Part shown: positions 59,739-64,000 of the stretch, in pieces
Layout of the letters: each line of letters opens with the position of its first letter
Numbering within the stretch: position 1 is the first letter of the stretch
From: Thauera sp. JM12B12
GTDB taxonomy: Bacteria; Pseudomonadota; Gammaproteobacteria; Burkholderiales; Rhodocyclaceae
Direction: 5' to 3'
NCBI RefSeq assembly: GCF_039614725.1
Contig: NZ_CP154859.1
Location: forward strand, 1,054,001-1,118,000
DNA: 64,000 nt
Translations under genes and position numbers: made by a program
The notes under the pieces: generated by a model
Database searches by the model: none
What the model was told of the DNA's origin: nothing
The model's input: the letters and a program-made list of their open reading frames with translations, nothing else

Positions 59739-61148
59739 ATGAACCCGACCATCCTCCATCGCGGCGCCCGCAATGGCGTCACCGGCTCCTGCCACCAGCT
59801 CTTCGTCGAGGGCGACAACTCCTTTCTGGTCGACTGCGGCCTGTTCCAGGGCACCGAGACGGCACCCGACGGCAAGGCCGGCGCCGACCGCCTCGACATC
59901 GATTTCCCCGTGGCGGGCATCGGCGCGCTCATTCTCACCCACGTCCACATCGACCACTGCGGCCGGCTGCCCTGGCTGCTCGCAGCCGGCTTCAAGGGCC
60001 CGATCCTGTGCAGCGAGCCCTCCGCGCGCCTGTTGCCCACCGTGCTCGCGGACGCCTTCGAGGTCGGTGTCTCGCGCAACAAGGCCATGGTCGAGCGCTA
60101 CCTCGACATGGTCGAGCCCCGCATCCGCGCGCTGCCGTACGGCAAGTGGCACACGATCTACCGCAGCGCCGGCGCCAGCTGCCGCATCCGCCTGCAGCGC
60201 GCCGGGCACATCCTGGGCTCGGCCTATGTGGAGTGCGAACTCTCCGGCCCGGCCTGGCCCGAGAAGCGTCGTGTCGTCTTTTCCGGCGACCTCGGTGCGC
60301 CGCACGCGCCGCTGCTGCCGGCGCCGCGTTCGCCCTGGCAGGCTGACGTGCTGGTGCTCGAGACCACCTACGGCGATCGCCAGCACGAAGACCGCCGCAA
60401 CCGGCGCAAGCGCCTCCAGGCGGTGGTCGAGCGCGCGCTGGAAGACGGCGGCACGGTGATCATTCCCGCCTTCAGCATCGGCCGCACGCAGGAGCTGCTG
60501 TACGAGTTCGAGGACATCCTCCACACCCAGCGCCAGCGCCCGGGCAAGCATGCGGACAGGTGGGACAGGCTGAAGATCTTCCTCGACTCCCCGCTCGCGC
60601 TGCGCTTCACCGAGCTGTACCGTGAGTTGCAGCCCTTCTGGGATGCCGAGGCCCGCGCCCGCGTGCGCGCCGGACGCCAGCCGCTGAGCTACGAGCAGCT
60701 GGTCGCGATCGACAGCCACGAGCGCCATCTCGCCAACGTGCAGCGCCTGGCGCGCAGCCGCGAGCCGGCCATCGTGATCGCCGCCAGCGGCATGTGCGCC
60801 GGCGGCAGGGTGGTGAACTACCTCAAGGCCATGCTCGGTGATCCGCGCCACGACGTGCTCTTCGTCGGCTACCAGGCGCGCGGCACGCCCGGCCACGCCA
60901 TCCAGACCTTCGGCCCGCGCGGCGGCTATGTGGACCTGGACGGCGAGCGGATCGCCATCCGCGCCGGCGTGCATTCGATGTCTGGCTACTCGGCCCACGC
61001 CGACCAGGCCGACCTCACCCGCTTCGTCACCCGCATGCGCCACCTTCCGGGCGAGGTGCGGCTGGTGCATGGCGAGGACGAGGTGAGGGCGGCGTTCGCG
61101 CGCCATCTGGAGGCGGCGACCGGGGGGGAGGTCAAGATCGTTGCTTGA
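59739..61148 (+). CDS. MBL-fold RNA metallohydrolase with beta-CASP domain
   Basis: A 469-aa protein of the RNase J / CPSF-73-like family. The metal site HVHIDHCGRLP, the FSGDLGAP aspartate, the beta-CASP insert (IPAFSIGRTQELLYEFE, IVIAASGMCAGGRVVNYLK) and the C-terminal SGYSAHADQADL histidine are all present. Such proteins process or degrade RNA. The start at 59739 (MNPTILHRGARNGVTGSCH) is preceded by no strong ribosome site. It is a single gene between REP repeats and the polysaccharide locus. Confidence 0.92.
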   Translation: MNPTILHRGARNGVTGSCHQLFVEGDNSFLVDCGLFQGTETAPDGKAGADRLDIDFPVAGIGALILTHVHIDHCGRLPWLLAAGFKGPILCSEPSARLLPTVLADAFEVGVSRNKAMVERYLDMVEPRIRALPYGKWHTIYRSAGASCRIRLQRAGHILGSAYVECELSGPAWPEKRRVVFSGDLGAPHAPLLPAPRSPWQADVLVLETTYGDRQHEDRRNRRKRLQAVVERALEDGGTVIIPAFSIGRTQELLYEFEDILHTQRQRPGKHADRWDRLKIFLDSPLALRFTELYRELQPFWDAEARARVRAGRQPLSYEQLVAIDSHERHLANVQRLARSREPAIVIAASGMCAGGRVVNYLKAMLGDPRHDVLFVGYQARGTPGHAIQTFGPRGGYVDLDGERIAIRAGVHSMSGYSAHADQADLTRFVTRMRHLPGEVRLVHGEDEVRAAFARHLEAATGGEVKIVA

Positions 61149-61229
61149 TTCCGGGAGGGCGGGGCGCACGGGGCCGGGGTCCGTCGCAAGCCCCGAGCCT
61201 GTCCGCTGCCTGCGGTAATGGCGCCCCCT

Positions 61230-61245
61230 TGGGAGACGCTTTGCT
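61230..61245 (+). promoter_or_regulatory. candidate sigma-54 (-24/-12) promoter of the exopolysaccharide locus
   Basis: TGGGAGACGCTTTGCT has GG at 61231-61232, exactly ten bases, then GC at 61243-61244, and matches the TGG-N9-TTGCW frame of sigma-54 promoters. It lies 159 bp before the export gene in an otherwise gene-free 255-bp gap. No other clear promoter was found there; TATCAT at about 61366 lacks a -35. Confidence 0.5.
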
Positions 61246-61403
61246 GCAACACAATTGCGCAATGCTCCGCTCCGCCGACTGGTCAATGCTGTGCATTTGT
61301 TCCTGTGCATCCGATGACGTATCTTCATACGATCGTCAAGGGTGTGCGGCCGTGCCCGGCCGACGTATCATTCGCGGCTACAAGAACTTCGAGGGGATTT
61401 GTC

Positions 61404-62033
61404 ATGGGTAGCAATGTTCGGGGCATGTGGTCCCGGCTGGTTCGTATTTCGATGCTTGTCGCCGCTGCCGGCACGCTGGCTGGCTGCGCTTCGTCGTTCC
61501 CCTCGGCGCCGCCTGTTGCCGCCGACGCCGAGTACAACTATCAGATTGGCCCCGGCGACACGCTCAACATCGTGGTCTGGCGCAACCCGGAACTGTCGAT
61601 GTCGGTGCCGGTGCGCCCCGACGGCAAGATCACCACGCCGCTGGTCGAGGACCTACCCGCGCTGGGCAAGGATGCCACCACGCTGGCGCGCGACATCGAG
61701 AAGGAACTCGCAAAGTTCATTCGCGAGCCTGTAGTCACCGTCATCGTCACCAACTTCGCCGGACCCTACAGCGAGCAGATCCGCGTCGTAGGTGAGGCCG
61801 CGCAGCCGCGCATCCTTCCCTACACGCAGAAGATGACCTTGCTCGACGTGATGATCGCCGTCGGTGGCCTCACTCAGTTTGCCGACGGGAACAACGCCAG
61901 CATCCTGCGCACCGGTGAGGGCAACAAGCAGTACAGCGTCCGCATCAAGGATCTCATCAAGCGTGGCGACGTTTCTGCCAACGTCGAAATGCGTCCGGGT
62001 GATGTGCTGATCATCCCGCAGAGCTGGTTCTGA
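61404..62033 (+). CDS. XrtA/PEP-CTERM system polysaccharide export protein (Wza-like lipoprotein)
   Basis: A 209-aa outer-membrane export lipoprotein. The start at 61404 follows GAGGGGATTTGTC. The signal peptide ends in a lipobox (TLAGC, Cys28). The Poly_export domain (YQIGPGDTLNIVVWRNPELS) is followed by a SLBB-type segment (IRVVGEAAQPRILPYTQKMT) and the GDVLIIPQSWF end. It would form the outer-membrane exit for an exopolysaccharide with the next two proteins. Confidence 0.93.
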   Translation: MGSNVRGMWSRLVRISMLVAAAGTLAGCASSFPSAPPVAADAEYNYQIGPGDTLNIVVWRNPELSMSVPVRPDGKITTPLVEDLPALGKDATTLARDIEKELAKFIREPVVTVIVTNFAGPYSEQIRVVGEAAQPRILPYTQKMTLLDVMIAVGGLTQFADGNNASILRTGEGNKQYSVRIKDLIKRGDVSANVEMRPGDVLIIPQSWF

Positions 62034-62110
62034 CGCCGCTCTCCCGACTCACCCCGGGGCAGGCCTGCTGCGGTGCCGGCGGCTCTGCCTCGAACCTGCG
62101 AAGCTGATTC

Positions 62111-63655
62111 ATGGAAGAACTCGTATCACAGATCACCGGCTACCTGCGCGGCATGTGGCGCTTCCGGTGGTGGGGCCTTGCGCTCGCCTGGGTCGTCGGC
62201 ATCGTTGCGGGCGTCGTGATCTACAAGATGCCTGACAAGTACGAATCCAGCGCGCGCGTTTTCGTGGACACGCAGTCCGTGTTGCGCCCGCTGATGGCGG
62301 GTCTTGCCGTGCAGCCCAACGTCGATCAACAGATCGCCATGCTCAGCCGAACCTTGATCAGTCGTCCCAACGTCGAGAAGCTGATCACCATGGCCGACCT
62401 CGACCTGGAGGTGAACACGCCGGAGCAGCGGGAGGCGCTCATTACCGAGCTGTCCAAGGATCTTCGCATCGGATCCGCCGATCGCACCAACCTCTTCACC
62501 TTGTCCTATGCCGATACTCGGCCTGAGCGGGCGCAGCGTGTGGTGCAGTCCCTGCTGTCGCTGTTCGTCGAGTCCGGCTTGGGCAGTAAGCGCCAGGATA
62601 CGGATGCCGCGCGCCGATTCATCGAAGAGCAGATTCGCAGTTACGAACAAAAGCTCACCGAGGCCGAGAACCGTGTGAAGGAGTTCCGTTTGCGCAACAT
62701 GGCTGTTCTTGGGGACGGCGCGCGCGACTATATCTCGCAGATCGGGGCCATGTCCGAGCAACTCCAGCAAGCCCAACTCGAACTTCGCGAAGCCGAGAAT
62801 GCGCGCGAATCGCTGCAGCGACAGATTGTTGGCGAGGAGCCGGTACTTCTGCCGCAGACGCCTTCGGCGAATGCGGTGTCCATCCCCGAGATCGATGGAC
62901 GTATCGATACACTCAAGCGCAACCTCGACGAGCTTCTCTTGCGCTATACCGACCAGCATCCCGACGTGTTAGGTACCCGTCGCCTGATCCAGGATCTTGA
63001 AGCACAGAAGATCCAGCAGATAGAGGCCATGCAGGCCGCGGGTGGTAGCCAGTTCGGTGCGCTGGATTCCAACCCGGTTTACCAGCAAATGAAGCTTGCA
63101 CTCGTACAGGCCGAGTCCAAGGTGGCCTCGTTGCGCGTGCGGGTCGGCGAGTTCCAGTCGAGGCTAGACCAGCTTCGTGACCAGGCGCGCATGGTCCCGC
63201 AGATCGAAGCCGAGATGGCCCAGCTCAACCGCGACTACAGCGTGCACAAGAGCAACTACGACGCGCTCGTGGCGCGCCGTGAGTCGGCCAACATCGCGGT
63301 CGACATGAACACGCAGACCGGTGTGGCGGACTTCCGCGTCATCGATCCGCCGACGTTGGCGACCAAACCCTCTGCGCCTAACCGCATCTTGCTGATTCCG
63401 CTCGCAGGACTTGCCGGTCTGGCGGCCGGCTTTGCGCTCACGTTTCTGGTCAGCCAGCTCCGTCCAGCATTCAGCGACGCGCGCTCCTTGCGCGAGATCA
63501 CGGGGGTGCCCGTTCTTGGCACGGTCTCCATGCTGCGCACGCCCGAGCGCTCAGCGGCTCGCAGGCGGGGGTTGTTCGCCTTTGGGCTTGGGATCGCGGC
63601 CTATGCGGGTGCGTTTGCCGCGGCGGCCTTTGCGTTGCGGCTGATCCAGGGTTGA
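62111..63655 (+). CDS. XrtA system polysaccharide chain-length determinant (Wzz/GNVR family)
   Basis: A 514-aa polysaccharide co-polymerase. An N-terminal membrane helix (about residues 18-36) leads to a Wzz domain (YESSARVFVDTQSVLRPLM), long coiled coils (about 165-390, with EEQIRSYEQKLTEAENRV), a GNVR-like stretch (VPQIEAEMAQLNRDYSVHK), then a second helix near 425-447 and a third near the C-terminus. It controls polymer length and activates the tyrosine kinase that follows 13 bp downstream. Confidence 0.93.
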   Translation: MEELVSQITGYLRGMWRFRWWGLALAWVVGIVAGVVIYKMPDKYESSARVFVDTQSVLRPLMAGLAVQPNVDQQIAMLSRTLISRPNVEKLITMADLDLEVNTPEQREALITELSKDLRIGSADRTNLFTLSYADTRPERAQRVVQSLLSLFVESGLGSKRQDTDAARRFIEEQIRSYEQKLTEAENRVKEFRLRNMAVLGDGARDYISQIGAMSEQLQQAQLELREAENARESLQRQIVGEEPVLLPQTPSANAVSIPEIDGRIDTLKRNLDELLLRYTDQHPDVLGTRRLIQDLEAQKIQQIEAMQAAGGSQFGALDSNPVYQQMKLALVQAESKVASLRVRVGEFQSRLDQLRDQARMVPQIEAEMAQLNRDYSVHKSNYDALVARRESANIAVDMNTQTGVADFRVIDPPTLATKPSAPNRILLIPLAGLAGLAAGFALTFLVSQLRPAFSDARSLREITGVPVLGTVSMLRTPERSAARRRGLFAFGLGIAAYAGAFAAAAFALRLIQG

Positions 63656-63668
63656 ATGGGACATCACG

Positions 63669-64000
63669 ATGAGTCTTATTGAAAAAGCCGCGCAGCGACT
63701 CGATCAGCTCAAGCAGGCCTCAGCCGAGCCCGGCGACGAGGCTCTTGCGCCTGCACCGTCGGCGTCTGTCGTTGCCGTGTCCGAGCCCGCTGTCGCCGCC
63801 AAGGCGGCTACCAGGTCCTCCGAAGTTCCTTTGGCGACAGCCCATGAGCCTGCCGCGGCCGTGTCGCGGATGATTCAGATCGACCTCGCGGTACTTGCGG
63901 CAAAAGGGATGGTCTCGCCCGAGCATCCGCGCTCCCCAATCGCCGAGGAATACCGCGTCATCAAGCGTCCGCTGCTGCGCAACGCGACCGATGCCAGCTC
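63669..64000 (+). CDS. XrtA-associated tyrosine autokinase, N-terminal part (cut by window edge)
   Basis: The first 110 codons are visible, starting at 63669 (MSLIEKAAQRLDQLKQAS). A low-complexity Ala/Pro/Ser-rich linker follows, then the conserved lead-in to the kinase domain (SPIAEEYRVIKRPLLRNA). The Walker motifs and Tyr cluster lie beyond the edge. The family (bacterial BY-kinase) regulates exopolysaccharide synthesis with the chain-length protein. Confidence 0.9.
   Translation, partial: MSLIEKAAQRLDQLKQASAEPGDEALAPAPSASVVAVSEPAVAAKAATRSSEVPLATAHEPAAAVSRMIQIDLAVLAAKGMVSPEHPRSPIAEEYRVIKRPLLRNATDAS

Overview
This window is one stretch of a GC-rich (roughly two-thirds G+C) betaproteobacterial chromosome. 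The protein sequences, the tRNA-tuf-secE-nusG-rpl-rpo-str-S10-spc-alpha gene order, the PilS/PilR pair with a PP0621-like protein, and an XrtA (exosortase)-type exopolysaccharide locus together suggest Rhodocyclales, in the Thauera / Azoarcus / Zoogloea neighbourhood. The genus is an inference; no 16S gene is present.

Layout. (1) 1-435, minus: the first 145 codons of an indolepyruvate ferredoxin oxidoreductase-family gene that runs off the left edge. (2) 722-33037, plus: about 32 kb of transcription-translation genes: tRNA-Tyr, -Gly, -Thr, tuf, tRNA-Trp, secE, nusG, rplKAJL, rpoBC, rpsLG, fusA, a second tuf, rpsJ, rplCDWB, rpsS, rplV, rpsC, rplP, rpmC, rpsQ, rplNXE, rpsNH, rplFR, rpsE, rpmD, rplO, secY, infA, rpmJ, rpsMKD, rpoA, rplQ, closed by a clear rho-independent terminator. 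Likely internal promoters lie before the tRNAs, rpsL, rplC, rplN and rpsM. Stable hairpins, two with cUUCGg loops, sit at junctions where expression is expected to change. (3) 33123-41085: galE; uvrA (convergent and overlapping); an MFS transporter; ssb; a metallo-beta-lactamase-fold hydrolase; tcdA; a short CbiX-type chelatase. (4) 41125-45750: a two-gene RND efflux operon with a translationally coupled 73-residue membrane protein, preceded by a promoter with almost no 5' leader. (5) 45758-51861: dsbB, a LysR regulator divergent from an azoreductase, pirin, ybiB, and two tandem beta-hydroxyacid dehydrogenases. (6) 51862-56068: a REP/RAYT region (a REP-associated tyrosine transposase with REP palindromes and a tandem duplication of its own 3' end), then mtnA with an overlapping class II aldolase, and a methionine-type aminotransferase. 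(7) 56251-59481: PP0621-like gene, pilS, pilR (type IV pilus regulation), followed by a 20-bp tandem repeat array grown out of a REP. (8) 59739-64000: a beta-CASP RNA metallohydrolase and the start of an XrtA-type exopolysaccharide locus (export lipoprotein, chain-length determinant, tyrosine autokinase cut by the right edge), with a candidate sigma-54 promoter in front.

The first half is conserved housekeeping sequence whose interest lies in its control elements and paralogues. The second half holds the less ordinary content: the RAYT-REP unit and the REP-derived array, the mtnA-aldolase pair that suggests a non-classical route for methylthioribose-1-phosphate, the RND operon with its small membrane partner and near-leaderless start, and the possible sigma-54 control of the exopolysaccharide locus. 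I found no CRISPR array, prophage, rRNA gene or conventional insertion sequence.
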